Shown here piece after piece: positions 45,080-55,685 of a DNA stretch of 64,000 nucleotides. The notes under the pieces are model-generated. The model made no database searches, was not told the origin of the DNA, and saw only the letters and a program-made list of their open reading frames with translations. The position numbers and the translations under genes are program-made. The stretch covers positions 162,030 to 226,029 of the forward strand of contig JANSLP010000025.1 of NCBI GenBank assembly GCA_029298735.1, read 5' to 3'. Origin of the DNA: Ophiostoma sp. CBS 140.51 (Eukaryota; Ascomycota; Sordariomycetes; Ophiostomatales; Ophiostomataceae). Within the stretch, counting starts at the first letter, position 1; each line of letters opens with the position of its first letter.

Positions 45080-47491
45080 ATGCGCTGCCCCGTCCTCCAT
45101 CGCCTGTCATCTTCTTTGGCACCAATATCGAGGAGACTGTTTCCAGTCCCAGTGTATCCTCGATACCTTGGACAACCAACAGTTGCTCATCTCCCCGCGC
45201 GCTCGGCAACCAGTAATACGCCTCTATTTCGTCACTACCCCGCCAGCCCGCGACTGCAGGCGCGCCACCTACACAACCAGAATTTCCATCACCCAACAGA
45301 CGACTACTCAGCCATGTCTGCAGAAGCTCAGAATCAAAGCGCGGAGACCGCCAATGGCGTTGCTGAAAATGTCGTTGTCGTTGACGGCACACGATACAAG
45401 ACGGCCAAAGAGGGACTGGCGCGCATCTACGTGCCGTTGAGTGGTGGTGACCGCAAAGAGCGCCAGAATGGCGGTGGTGGCCCTGCTGTCGACGACCACC
45501 CCCAGCAAGTCTTTTACAACCCCATCCAACAATTCAACCGCGACCTGAGTGTGCTCGCTATCAAGGCGTATGGCACGGCCACTATTGAGAAGCGCGCCGA
45601 AGCGCTGGCCGAGAAGCGCAAGAACGCACTGAACAAGAAGCGGAAGCGGCGCGAAGAGCGCAGCCAGCAGGCCTCTGGTTATGGAGAGGCAAAGACGGGG
45701 GGGACACAGGCAGACGAGATGGATATTGATGACGAAAGACCAGCCAAGGTCGAGAAGGCAGCCGAGGGCCAGGATGCCTCGCAAGCTGTGGCGGAGCTTA
45801 CGTCCCGGGAGGCAAACGGTACAAACGATACAAGCACAGAAGGCGAGACGAAGGAGGACGCACCGCAGACCACACAGCCAACTTCTGCTGCCCCCCAGAC
45901 ACCCTCGCAACCACCCAAGCTCCGCATCCTCGACGCTCTGTCAGCAACCGGTCTGCGCGCTCTTCGCTATGCCCACGAGCTGCCCTTCAACGTCTCTGTC
46001 ACAGCCAACGACCTGCTGGCCGCTGCTACCGAGTCGATTCGCCGCAACGTGTCGCTCAATGGCCTGACCGACAAGATCGAGGTCACCCAGTCCGACGCCC
46101 TGGCGCACATGTACACCATCGTGGCCAAGGACCTGACTTCGGCCGCCGAGGCTAACGCGACGCCCGGCGTCAAGGCCCACGAATATAAGAATGCAGCGCC
46201 TGGCTCGCGCTTTAGGCCCACGGCCAAGTACGATGTGATTGATCTCGACCCCTACGGCACCGGCGCCAACTTTTTCGATGCGGCCGTCCAGTCGGTCCGC
46301 AGCGACGGCGGCCTGCTGTGTGTGACCTGCACTGATGCGGGCGTCTGGGCCTCGCCAAGCTACCCCGAGAAATGCTATGCCTTGTATGGCGGCGTCCCCA
46401 TGAAGGGCTCTGCTTCGCACGAGGCAGGCCTGCGCATTGTGCTACATGCTCTGGCTACATCGGCTGCGCGCTATGGCCTGACTATCAAGCCACTGTTGTC
46501 GCTGTCTATTGACTTTTACTGCCGTGTCTTTGTCACGGTGACGCGCTCGCCTGCCAGTGTCAAGTTCTTGGCCGGCAAGACTATGACGGTCTACAACTGC
46601 GACCAGGGCTGTGGCGCCTGGACCACCCAGCCGCTGCTGCGCACCCATAGCCATCCCAACAAGAAGGGCTCTGGCACCTTCTTCAAGTACACCTCTGCCA
46701 CGGGTCCCAGAGCCGAGCCGCGCTGTGAGCACTGCGACACCAAGACACATCTCGCGGGCCCCATGTACGCGGGGCCCATCCATGACCCTGAGTTTGTGCA
46801 GCGCATTCTGGACGACCTGCCTAGCGTATCGACCGATGTCTATGGCACCACCGACCGTATTCGCGGTATGCTGCACACAGCCCTCGAAGAAGTTTTTGAG
46901 CCTGAGTCGAAGCCCTTCCCAAACAACGCAGACGAGGCGCCCGCCCCTCTGACGGGCGACGGCGCTCTCGCTGCTGTCGATCCGGCCCCCTTCTTCTTCT
47001 TGCCCACCAACCTCGCCAAGGCTGTCCACTGTTCGACGCCCGGCGAAGACCCCATCCGCGGTGCTCTCTTGCGCCTCGGCTACCAGGTCACCCGCAGCCA
47101 CTGCAAGCCTGGCAGCTTGAAGACGGATGCCCCCTGGTCGGTCCTCTGGGACATTATGCGCGCCTATGTCCGCCAAAAAGCACCCATTAAGCGCGAGAGT
47201 ATCCGGCCCAACACGGCCGCTTACCGTCTCCTCAAAATCAAGCAGGAGGAGGACGTAGAAAAGGAAAAGTCCGCCGAGATGGACCCTGCCAACCTGTTGG
47301 AAATGAAGAAGGGCGAAGAGCCAAAAGAGGACAAGCAGGACTACGCGACCAACGCCGCTGGCAAGCAAGAGGTCATCGTCTTCGATGAGCACTTGGGCCG
47401 CCAACTGAGTCGCAGCGGCGAGAAACTTGTGCGGTACCAGATCAACCCGCGTGAGAACTGGGGACCCATGAACCGTGCCAAGGGCAAATAG
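45080..47491 (+). CDS. TRM1: tRNA (guanine26-N2)-dimethyltransferase Trm1
   Basis: 803 residues from the ATG at 45080, or 725 from an in-frame ATG at 45314. The enzyme adds two methyl groups to G26 of tRNAs using S-adenosylmethionine. Family blocks are clear: VFYNPIQQFNRDLSVLAIKAY, LRILDALSATGLRALRYAHE (SAM site), DLDPYGTGANFFDAAVQSV, GLLCVTCTDAGVWA, YGGVPMKGSASHEAGLRIV and a Cys-rich region (CDQGCGAW, RCEHCDTKTH). Sequence between the two ATGs (MRCPVLHRLSSSLAPISRRL and onward) is rich in Arg, Ser, Leu and Pro with no acidic residues, which is typical of a mitochondrial presequence. Yeast TRM1 is known to make mitochondrial and nuclear forms from two in-frame starts. A third ATG at 44780 is in frame but its peptide looks like translated leader. 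An acidic/Lys-rich insert lies near residues 195-275 of the long form. Confidence 0.93.
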   Translation: MRCPVLHRLSSSLAPISRRLFPVPVYPRYLGQPTVAHLPARSATSNTPLFRHYPASPRLQARHLHNQNFHHPTDDYSAMSAEAQNQSAETANGVAENVVVVDGTRYKTAKEGLARIYVPLSGGDRKERQNGGGGPAVDDHPQQVFYNPIQQFNRDLSVLAIKAYGTATIEKRAEALAEKRKNALNKKRKRREERSQQASGYGEAKTGGTQADEMDIDDERPAKVEKAAEGQDASQAVAELTSREANGTNDTSTEGETKEDAPQTTQPTSAAPQTPSQPPKLRILDALSATGLRALRYAHELPFNVSVTANDLLAAATESIRRNVSLNGLTDKIEVTQSDALAHMYTIVAKDLTSAAEANATPGVKAHEYKNAAPGSRFRPTAKYDVIDLDPYGTGANFFDAAVQSVRSDGGLLCVTCTDAGVWASPSYPEKCYALYGGVPMKGSASHEAGLRIVLHALATSAARYGLTIKPLLSLSIDFYCRVFVTVTRSPASVKFLAGKTMTVYNCDQGCGAWTTQPLLRTHSHPNKKGSGTFFKYTSATGPRAEPRCEHCDTKTHLAGPMYAGPIHDPEFVQRILDDLPSVSTDVYGTTDRIRGMLHTALEEVFEPESKPFPNNADEAPAPLTGDGALAAVDPAPFFFLPTNLAKAVHCSTPGEDPIRGALLRLGYQVTRSHCKPGSLKTDAPWSVLWDIMRAYVRQKAPIKRESIRPNTAAYRLLKIKQEEDVEKEKSAEMDPANLLEMKKGEEPKEDKQDYATNAAGKQEVIVFDEHLGRQLSRSGEKLVRYQINPRENWGPMNRAKGK

Positions 47492-48644
47492 GTGTACGTG
47501 GTAGTGAATGGTGATAATGTAATGTAAGAATAATAGCATATAAAAGCATATTAAGGGCGTAAAATCATAAAAGTAGAACATGTAATGTCAGAAACATCAG
47601 AAACAAAAATGCCCAGAATTGATTCCTTTGTGCTAAATGTAAGAGTAAAAGAGAGTAAGAAGGCGGTCTCCCCAACACGACTCGTTCGCACCTTCTCCCG
47701 CTTGTCGATCCCATCCAAGATGTTGAGGAAGGAGCTGATGCTGAAAAGAGGCAGAAGAGGAACGAGAGAAATGTCTCGTCAAGAGAAAGAGCGACCGAAA
47801 AGCGACCGCTGCAAAAAGCGTATACTACAAAATACCATAATGTAATACGACGTAACTGTGTAAACAGGATCGCCAAAATCTCACTTCTCACGCGGAACCA
47901 ACCATCGACCTGCACTCCTCTTTCTCTTTTCGCAAAGCGATAACGCAATTTAGGGCGCACTGTTTGCTGCCAATCGGCGCGATTAGAGCTGATTTGAATT
48001 AATGGAAGCCGCTTCAGCCTGACAGTTAGCAGTCTTAAGCAGTGCTTACCTGATACAGTAGGCGGCAGGCGACGGTGTAACAAAGAAAGGAAAGAGAGGA
48101 TAGAGAGCTCCTCGAGCTCGCACTCCCACCTTCCTCAAGAAATAGAGCTAAAAATGCGCTTCTCAACGAAGGAAACCGCGACTGGCGACAAAGGACGTAA
48201 AACAGGCAGGAAGTTCACCCGTCTATTGCATCGTTGCCTTCTACCCCTTTTCGAACTCTCTTTTAAATCTCTCTTTTCTCTTCATTCTATCTTTATTGAT
48301 CCGACTTTCTGTGTTTTTCTGCGTTGCGATTTTCCTCGGCGTTCTCTTATCCCCGTCTTACACCATTTTGGGATATTGTGATTGCGACTTTTGGCACATG
48401 CCGAAAACTACCGCGTAATTCCAGGCACAACGACAAATCGACAAATCGACCCTCGTCGATGAAAGCTTCGCCGCCGCCTCCGGTGACTCCATTTCGACAA
48501 ACCAGAATCAAGAAACACATGAAATAGTTCAAATCTATCCTCGACGAACGAACCATCAAAAGGCAGCTGCCGAAAAGATACTTCCATTATTGGGCGGTAC
48601 ATTATTCATACACCACACGCCACCAGAGTCTTCCTGAGGCTACG
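47492..48644. other. Intergenic region between TRM1 and the lipid-kinase-like gene
   Basis: 1.15 kb; the first part is an A-rich 3' flank of TRM1, and the part at about 48215-48310 is pyrimidine-rich in the style of a leader for the next gene. No gene is seen. Confidence 0.5.
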
Positions 48645-50344
48645 ATGACGACCAGTGCGGCTACTGCCGGCCCTGCACAGCCAGCGCCTGCTTCCGCGGT
48701 GAACTACGAGGACGGCATTCTCTCCGTCCCGGACCATCAGATTCGCGACGACGAAATTCTGTTTATCGTTCGTCGCCAGCAGCGCGAAGACCAGCCCCAA
48801 GAGTACCACGTATGCTGGCTGCGCGAGCCAGCTGCATCAGCTACATCGGCAGCTGCATCATCGACTACAGCTACATCTGATGGAGATACATCACCTCCCC
48901 CTCCTTTTGCCTTTCACACGACCGTGCTCGATGAATCAGCCGCACACAAGTTCCCCGCAGGCGTTCTGAGGCGACACCTGCTGGCCGACATTGCCCCCAT
49001 TTTCCGGGAGGACGACTCCTCCCCGCCCTCTCCCTCTTCGTCTCAGCCCTTGCCCTCATCCTCTTCCTCGCTGCACGTGATCGTCTCGACACGCTCCGGT
49101 CTGGGCCAGGCGCAGGCGTTTTACGATACCGTCTTGAAGCCGCTGCTGAGCGTGTTCGGGCTCACGGCCGTGACGGCTTCGGGTGACGAGAAAGTGCCCA
49201 AGGGCCAGAAATCGTATAATCTGCTGGTGACGAGCAGCTCCAGCTCCATCTCCGAGTTTGCCAACACTCTGCGCAAAAAGACTCCTACGAACAGCACAGA
49301 TGCACCCGCCACGATTGTCCTGCTTAGTGGTGATGGCGGTGTCGTTGATCTTTTGAATGGTGTGTCCGAACAGGGTGACGATGCCGACCCTCGGCAGCTC
49401 CCCGCTCTTGCCCTGCTGCCTCTTGGAACGGGTAATGCCTTGTTCCACTCGCTGCACCGGCCGGACTACCTTGCTGCTGCGGAGGCGGCAGCTGCCGTGC
49501 CTGCACAAGATGGCAGCGACAAGCCAGCTGCATCTGCTGGTCCCTCGTCGTTTGTCCTGGGTCTGCGTACCCTCTTCAAGGGCCACGCTGCACCGCTGCC
49601 CAACTTTGAGGCTCGGTTCTCGCCTGGCTCGCACACCGTGAGCTACTCTCTGCAAGATGAGGCAGGCAAAGAAACTGCCCTCAAGGAACAGGCTGAAAAT
49701 GTCGAGCTGCTGCGGGGTGCCATTGTTGCCAGCTACGGTTTCCATGCCCAGCTCGTCTGGGAGAGCGACACGCCCGAGTACCGCAAGCACGGTGACAAGC
49801 GGTTCGGCATGGCGGCACAGGAGCTGCTCAAGACGTCGCATGCCTACGATGCGGATGTTAGTCTGACCGAGACTGGAAAGGATGCGGCTCGCACTCTCGG
49901 CAGTCGATTCAACTACATTTTGGCCAGCATGGTCTCCAACTTGGAAAAGACGTTTACTATTTCGCCCGCGAGCGAGCCGCTGGACGGCCAGCTGCGGCTG
50001 GTGCACTTTGGCGACGTCGGCGGTGCCAAGACAATGGAGATTATGATGGCGGCGTACAACAACGGCGCGCACGTTGGTCTGCAGTGGACGAAGGAGGCGG
50101 AACGTAACAAGGAGGAGAGCGTCGGATACGACGCCATTGACGAGCTGCAAGTCAACGTGCTCGAGCAAGATGCACGCTGGCGGAAGGTGTAAGTGAACTC
50201 CCCGACTTTCTTTTGAAAGTTATTTCAACATGCTAACAACTTAGATGCATTGACGGAACGATTGTGGAGATCCCATACGGCGGGTGGATGAAGGTGCGCA
50301 AGGCTACGAAGCCTGTGCTGCAGGTCATTGTTAACGGACAGTGA
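48645..50344 (+). CDS. Diacylglycerol/sphingoid-base kinase-like protein (DAGK catalytic domain), two exons
   Basis: Exons 48645-50188 and 50245-50344 give 547 residues; the intron is GTAAGT..CTTAG with a CTAAC branch site, and it splits the codon for Val in WRKVCIDGTIVEIP. Residues about 145-175 (LHVIVSTRSGLGQAQAFYD) correspond to the first strand of the lipid-kinase fold, where GxGxA-type glycines follow. The nucleotide-binding loop is SGDGGVVDLLNG at about 228, instead of the usual GGDGT, and LLPLGTGNALF follows at about 260, a hallmark of the family. The C-terminal CIDGTIVEIPYGGWMKVR strand matches sphingosine-kinase relatives. These enzymes phosphorylate diacylglycerol, ceramide or long-chain bases. 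The altered Gly-rich loop makes both activity and substrate uncertain. The gene ends 180 bp from the convergent ABC-F gene. Confidence 0.82.
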
Positions 50345-50524
50345 TACATCCTGCCTCCTTAAATCTTACAGCATCGCATTGCCCACACGAATTACAGGCA
50401 TGAAACAGACATGCAATTTTTGAAATAGATACAGATGAACATTAGACTTTTGGATATTCATACCGCTGTTGAAGATCATTACACTGTGCTTTTATTTCCT
50501 TGCACTAATCTCACAGCTATCACC

Positions 50525-53042
50525 TCACGATGCCAACAGCTTCTTGACACGCTTCTCCAGCAGATCCTCAAACTGCTGAACACCACCATCCAGCAGCGTC
50601 AACTTGCCTGCCCTTAACCGGTAGACGAGCTTTCTTCCGCTGGGTCCGTCCTCGACCCCCTCGTCTCCGTCGCTGCTGTCGTCATCCGATCCAGAGCCAG
50701 CAACATCGTCCACCTCTGCCTCAATGGCACCTCGCATAAACCAACGGTCGTGAGAAACGAGCACCACCGCACCTGGCCATGTCCTCAGAGCCTGTCGAAG
50801 TGCTGTGCTCGTCTCGTAGTCCAAGTGTGTCGTCACCTCATCCAATACCAGGCACTGCGGGCGCTGCCACAGCAAGCGTGCCAGTGCGCACCTTACAAGC
50901 TGACCACCAGACAATCGGCGTAGTGGTGTATCTGACGCCAGACGACCGGGAAGACCGAGCTCACCAAGAAGAGCACGCAGATCGCCTTCGGTGAGTTGTC
51001 CTGCCACATCCCGTGTCAGGAGACTCAGAGCCGTCAGTGGTGCCTCGTCTTGGTTGTTAAGATCCAGCGCGCGGATAGCATCCACAGCATCTTGCGCATA
51101 GTACGCTAGACGAAGACGTGGGTGCATCGTCACGGTGCCCTTGGTCGGCTTGATGCGAGCCTGGCCACCAGCACCGGCACTGATGCTGTCTTCGCCCACA
51201 AGCAGACGAATGAGTGTTGACTTGCCAGCACCGTTCAATCCCACAATACCGATCCGGTCGCCCATGTGCACATTGAGGTTGACCATGTCCAGTGTCCAGG
51301 GTGGTGGTTCTTGGTTTCGTTTGACAACACCATATCGGAAATAGACGTTTTCCAGGCTCAACAGCGCTCCCGGGAACCGCAAGTTGGGCGGTTCTGGCAG
51401 CACAATGTGCATTGCCCTCGCCTCAGTCGGTGCCTCAATAGCATCCCGCTTCGTCAGGTGAAAGCCGGGCATGTCGCGGTTCAGCTTGAAGCGGTGTCCT
51501 TTGGCATTGGTCTCGAGACCCCAGCGGTCGTCCAGCTTCTTTTGCCGCATCTTGGCCTGCCGGATCCGCGTGTCGTCATTGTTCTTCTTGCCCTCGCGCA
51601 TGTTGCGCTGGATGGTTTCTTGTAAGTGCGCTCGCTGTCGGTCTTGGGCGTCTTTGATCTTATGCAGGTGCTTCCGCGACTCGGCCTGTGCTGCCTCGTA
51701 CGACGGCAGGTCACCCGTATAGTAGGCGAGTCCCTTGTCTTGCAGCAAGATCAAGTGGTCGGTGGCCGAGCTCACAAAGTCACGATCGTGGGACACGAGG
51801 ACAAGCGTCGGTGGTGGCCGGGCCGGCTCGCCGCCGGCCGTGGAGTCGTCGGTACCGCTGCCCTCGCTACCTGCCAACAAGAACTTTTGTAGCCACACGA
51901 TACCCAGCATGTCCAAGAAATTGGTGGGCTCATCCAGCAGCAAAATGTCCGCGTCGGACAACAAGGCGGCTGCCAGGGCTGTGCGCATCCGCCAGCCGCC
52001 CGACAGGTCGCCCACAGCTTTGGTGGCCGCCATGGCCTCGCTGAACCCAAGACCTGTTAGGATGCTCTTGGCGCGGGCCTCAATGTGCGCCAGTCGTGCG
52101 GGCTCGGTCTGGATCTGCAGCTCAGCCAGCAAGTCGGCTGCCTCCTGGGTCTCAGCCTGCAGGGCGTCGGCTGCAATCTCTGTATCGTCCTGCTGCCATG
52201 CCGCTGTGGCCTCGGCAACGGTCTTTTCGAGCGCTGTCAAAGCTTTCCGGGCCTGCATACCGCGGGCGCCGCTGCGCAACCGAGCATTCTTGTCGAGGAC
52301 GAAGAGCCGTTTTTGTAAACGGTCGTGGCGGAGTTTGCGGAGGGCTCGGAGGGCAGCGTAGGCATCGTTGGTGTCGTCGTCGGCCGTGCTGGCATCAATG
52401 CCTTTTGATAATGCTGGGCAAGTCAGTCTGCAGTTCGAGAACGTTCTGTCACTGGGCTTGTGACCTACTCTGGATCTCCTGTTCGAGCTCGTCTTTGGCT
52501 GTGGCTCGCTCAATGACCTCTTCGAGGACAGTTCGGCGGTTGGCTTTGGCATCGGCACCTTCACCGTTGTCGTTGGTCTGTTGCAAGATTGAAATACGTG
52601 CCTCCTCCGGGATGCCGGGGATCAGCTTCTCAGCAATAGCACGAATAAGGGCTGGCTGTCAGCGGTGGACATTTCAAATTTATTCGGGAATCAACTACTT
52701 ACTCGACTTGCCGGTGCCATTCCGGCCGATGAGGGCATACCGCTGACCAGCCTTGAGCCGCAGCGTCGCATCTGACAAGATCTCGAGGCTGGTATTGTGG
52801 CTGGCCGCTTTGCCTTTCGCTTTTAAAGTTGTGCCCGGTGGTGGAGCCGCCGAGACGGCAATGTTCAGGCCTTCAACGTCAAGCTGGGAGGTCAGTACCG
52901 CTCTCGTAGGTTTTATTCTTTCTTTCTTATTTTGGCAGGTGGTGTGGCCTACCTCACGATAATTTGGGCTCTCAATCTGGAAGCGGGTCTGTTTGCACGA
53001 GACCTGAATGGCCGAGACTGAGTCCGAGGTCATGGACGTCAT
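50525..53042 (-). CDS. ABC-F family ATPase (two ABC domains, no membrane domain), four exons
   Basis: Exons 52953-53042, 52703-52883, 52469-52651 and 50525-52413 give 780 residues; all three introns have GT..AG ends and keep the frame. The first ABC domain has Walker A GRNGTGKS at 83-90 (split by intron 2 just after Ser), signature LSGGWRMR near 289 and Walker B LLLDEPTNFLD near 309, then VSHDRDF. A charged ABC-F linker follows (REGKKNNDDTRIRQAKMRQKK). The second domain has GLNGAGKSTL near 546, LSGGQLVRCALARLL near 652 and LVLDEVTTHLD near 674, where Pro-Thr-Asn of the usual motif has become Val-Thr-Thr though the catalytic Glu remains. ABC-F proteins such as Gcn20, Arb1 and New1 act at ribosomes in translation control or assembly. 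The start at 53042 is chosen over 53108 because conserved sequence begins just after it. The exact orthologue is not resolved. Confidence 0.9.
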
Positions 53043-54367
53043 GGCGATCGAGTTGGTGTTTGCGATATCCAATATATGCGAAACAATGAATTGAGGAGGG
53101 AATAACAAACGCTAACAAGAAACAGATGATACCGAGAGTCCAAAGATGTCTGTCGTTTTTCACTGAGACCGAAGATCGCCAGGTTGGCTCTCACTACGAC
53201 TTATATGGAAGCTCCAAAATTCGAGGTTGAGTTTGAGTTTTTGTCTAGCTCCTCTTTTCGAGATTTGTTCTAAAGCTACGAAACAATTAACATAGCCATG
53301 CTTGCCACACCAACAAGATCTGTGTCTACATCCCTTTGTCCCTCTACTACTCGTATTACACCAAGAAAACGAAACGACACCACCTCCACACAAGGTGCAA
53401 TGCCGATGCGGGGCAGAGCCGAATCGCCGCCGAACAGACACATCGAGTTCCAACGGCATTGGCTTCGGGCTCGTTCATTTTTTCCCCAGTCCTACTTTTT
53501 CCTCTTACTTTCTGTCTTAAAGCCCTTATCTTGTGAGTTGAGATACCCCATCGGGAAAAGGCCCGTGCAAAATTTCGTGGAACTCGCGTATTCCCAAGTG
53601 AAGTGTTACAGTCGCAACAAGCATGACCAATAACGAAATACCTCGAGCATCAAGACGTTTGAGCGGAGGAGCAACAAAGTTTTGATGGGGTCCCGCACTT
53701 GGCTGTTAGCGGCTCGGCATGCAGCTGGGACCGCTGAAAGTCGACAAAAGACTGCACCAAAACACACCCAGCTTGCACTGAAAGTGGTGCTGGCCGTTCT
53801 GAGTCACCGGTATGCCGGTTGAGTCAAGCGCGACATAAAAAGCGTGTGTGGGCGCGTCGCGGCAACGTCTCACGAAGAGAGGAGAAACGACTTATATGGG
53901 AAATGAGAACGACACGAACGAGGCTGCGCTCTTTTCTAGAGAGACGACAACAAGCTGAAAAGTGGTGAACGATATGAGAAGGTGAAAACTTGGACCTCCC
54001 TTTGAAATAAAAGCGTTCCTACTTGAGCTCTGCTTATGGTTTCAACACCCTCCTGGCTTTATTTTTTTTCGCATTCATCCGTGGCGGCAAAGTTGCTTCT
54101 GCTCCTCCCTTCCCTCCAATTCGGTAGTTGGAATGCAGAATACCGGATTGGTGTTTCGCGACAATAGCAAATGACAATGGGCGACAGAGCCAAGGCGTCG
54201 CGAACGCCTTTCAGGCAAAGTTGGGCAAAGTTGCGTGTCAAAGAATGAAGAGACAATATCGTGGGCGTCGCGTGGCTTCTTTTGAGTTTATCTTTTTCAA
54301 GTGAAAATCGGGAAGCAAACGATCAACACTGAGCGATCCTTTTAAAGAGATGCAACCCGACTGAAAG
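53043..54367. other. Divergent promoter region between the ABC-F and SET genes
   Basis: 1.3 kb between divergent genes with no supported coding frame. Sequence composition is mixed. No repeat or RNA gene was recognised. Confidence 0.5.
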
Positions 54368-55474
54368 ATGGCCATCGTGGCCACTGTTGCAGCGCTTTTG
54401 GCTATTCTAGCTTTGAGCATCCAGATCATCACCATTGTGACTCGCAACGATGAACAGGCTCGATCGCATGTCCATGCTTCTAAAACTAAACAGCAAATTG
54501 AAATTTTGGGGACATCGCGTGTCGAATACGACGAATTCAGCTCGGATAGCGACGATGACCTAGATTCACACTACTTGACAACCCCGACATCGGGTTACCT
54601 TTCACCGGCCCGTTCGCCGTACGAGCTCCGTCCCTCGCCCGGCAAGGGTCTCGGCGTCTTTGCCACTCGATGGATCCCGAAACATACGCGCGTGCTCGTC
54701 GAGGCTCCCCAGTTTGTGATCGTCCCTCCGGATCCATCCGCACCGCCGATCGCCAACGACATCCTGTCCCAGATCCAAGCTCGCTTCGACAACCTGACAC
54801 CAACCGACCAGGCGATTTACGAGGCCTGCCATCAGCACCAGTTCCCCGGTGAGCCAGACAGCGGCCGCCTCTTTTACATTTTCCGCAGCAACGCGTTTAG
54901 CATCGTGCCGGTGGACGTGCTCGACGGTCAACACTGGGGTACAAAATGGGGCATGTTCCCGCAGATGGCGAGAATCAACCACTCCTGTCGACCGAATGTG
55001 GCCAACCTGTGGGTGCCATCTGTTGATGGAGATAATGGTGCTAGGAAAGATGGCACGGGTACTGCCCTCGGCCACCATGTCGTCTGGACGACACGCGATA
55101 TTGCGCCCGGAGAAGAGCTGCTGATCAGCTATGTCAACCTGCTACAAGACACTACGGCTCGACAGCGCAGTCTCGACCAGTTTGGCTTCCAGTGTGGCTG
55201 CTCTGTTTGTTGTGATGCTCGAGATGGCAATACGATGATGGACGATTGGCGTGTTCAGATTGGTGATTTGCTACGGCGGATACAGGATGTAGTCGTCGGC
55301 AACAAGCCCTTAAAAAACAGTTACGTAAGAGACATTGACGACCTGATCCGTCTCCTCAAGGCCGAGGACGAGGACGATGGTCTCGCCGGCTACTTGCCCC
55401 GGGCATACTGTTTGGCGGCGACTCTGGGTCATCCTCGCTATGGGAAAATAGAAGCCGACGGAGTGATAGATTAA
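54368..55474 (+). CDS. SET-domain protein with N-terminal membrane anchor (SMYD/SET-like)
   Basis: 368 residues in one exon. Residues 4-24 (VATVAALLAILALSIQIITIV) form a single hydrophobic helix, then a polar, acidic linker. The SET domain spans about 85-270: GKGLGVFATRWIPKHTRVLVEAPQF at its start, INHSCRPNV around 202-210 (the Asn-His-Ser-Cys SAM/pseudoknot motif), and APGEELLISYVN near 247-257 with the catalytic Tyr. A Cys-rich FQCGCSVCCDA follows at about 274-284, like a post-SET zinc site. Such proteins methylate lysine on histones or other proteins. The N-terminal anchor would place the enzyme at a membrane, perhaps the ER or nuclear envelope, which is unusual for a histone enzyme. There is no MYND zinc finger. 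The substrate is unknown. Confidence 0.85.
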   Translation: MAIVATVAALLAILALSIQIITIVTRNDEQARSHVHASKTKQQIEILGTSRVEYDEFSSDSDDDLDSHYLTTPTSGYLSPARSPYELRPSPGKGLGVFATRWIPKHTRVLVEAPQFVIVPPDPSAPPIANDILSQIQARFDNLTPTDQAIYEACHQHQFPGEPDSGRLFYIFRSNAFSIVPVDVLDGQHWGTKWGMFPQMARINHSCRPNVANLWVPSVDGDNGARKDGTGTALGHHVVWTTRDIAPGEELLISYVNLLQDTTARQRSLDQFGFQCGCSVCCDARDGNTMMDDWRVQIGDLLRRIQDVVVGNKPLKNSYVRDIDDLIRLLKAEDEDDGLAGYLPRAYCLAATLGHPRYGKIEADGVID

Positions 55475-55685
55475 TCCGCTTTGAGAATATGTTAAACTGG
55501 TAATGTTTGATTTGTTTTATTATCTAATAAAAATGAAATAGAAAAGGACTTAAAGAAGTTGTATGGCCCGTAGACATAAAATAGGGGACAATTGTGAGGG
55601 CTGAAGGGAGGACAGGACTGTACGTCGTATGCGTATGAATCTTGCTCTTTACAGCACGCTGTTTCGGTTCGCACAACTTGACAGC

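Noticed and set aside
46442..47581. 379-codon minus-strand frame opposite TRM1
   Set aside because: Shadow of a highly conserved gene.
49056..50168. 370-codon minus-strand frame opposite the lipid-kinase-like gene
   Set aside because: The plus strand has clear family motifs and a spliced exon; the minus frame has none.
53043..53108. Upstream ATG at 53108 for the ABC-F gene
   Set aside because: It is in frame, but the added residues are hydrophobic and unlike ABC-F N-termini, and conserved sequence starts after 53042.
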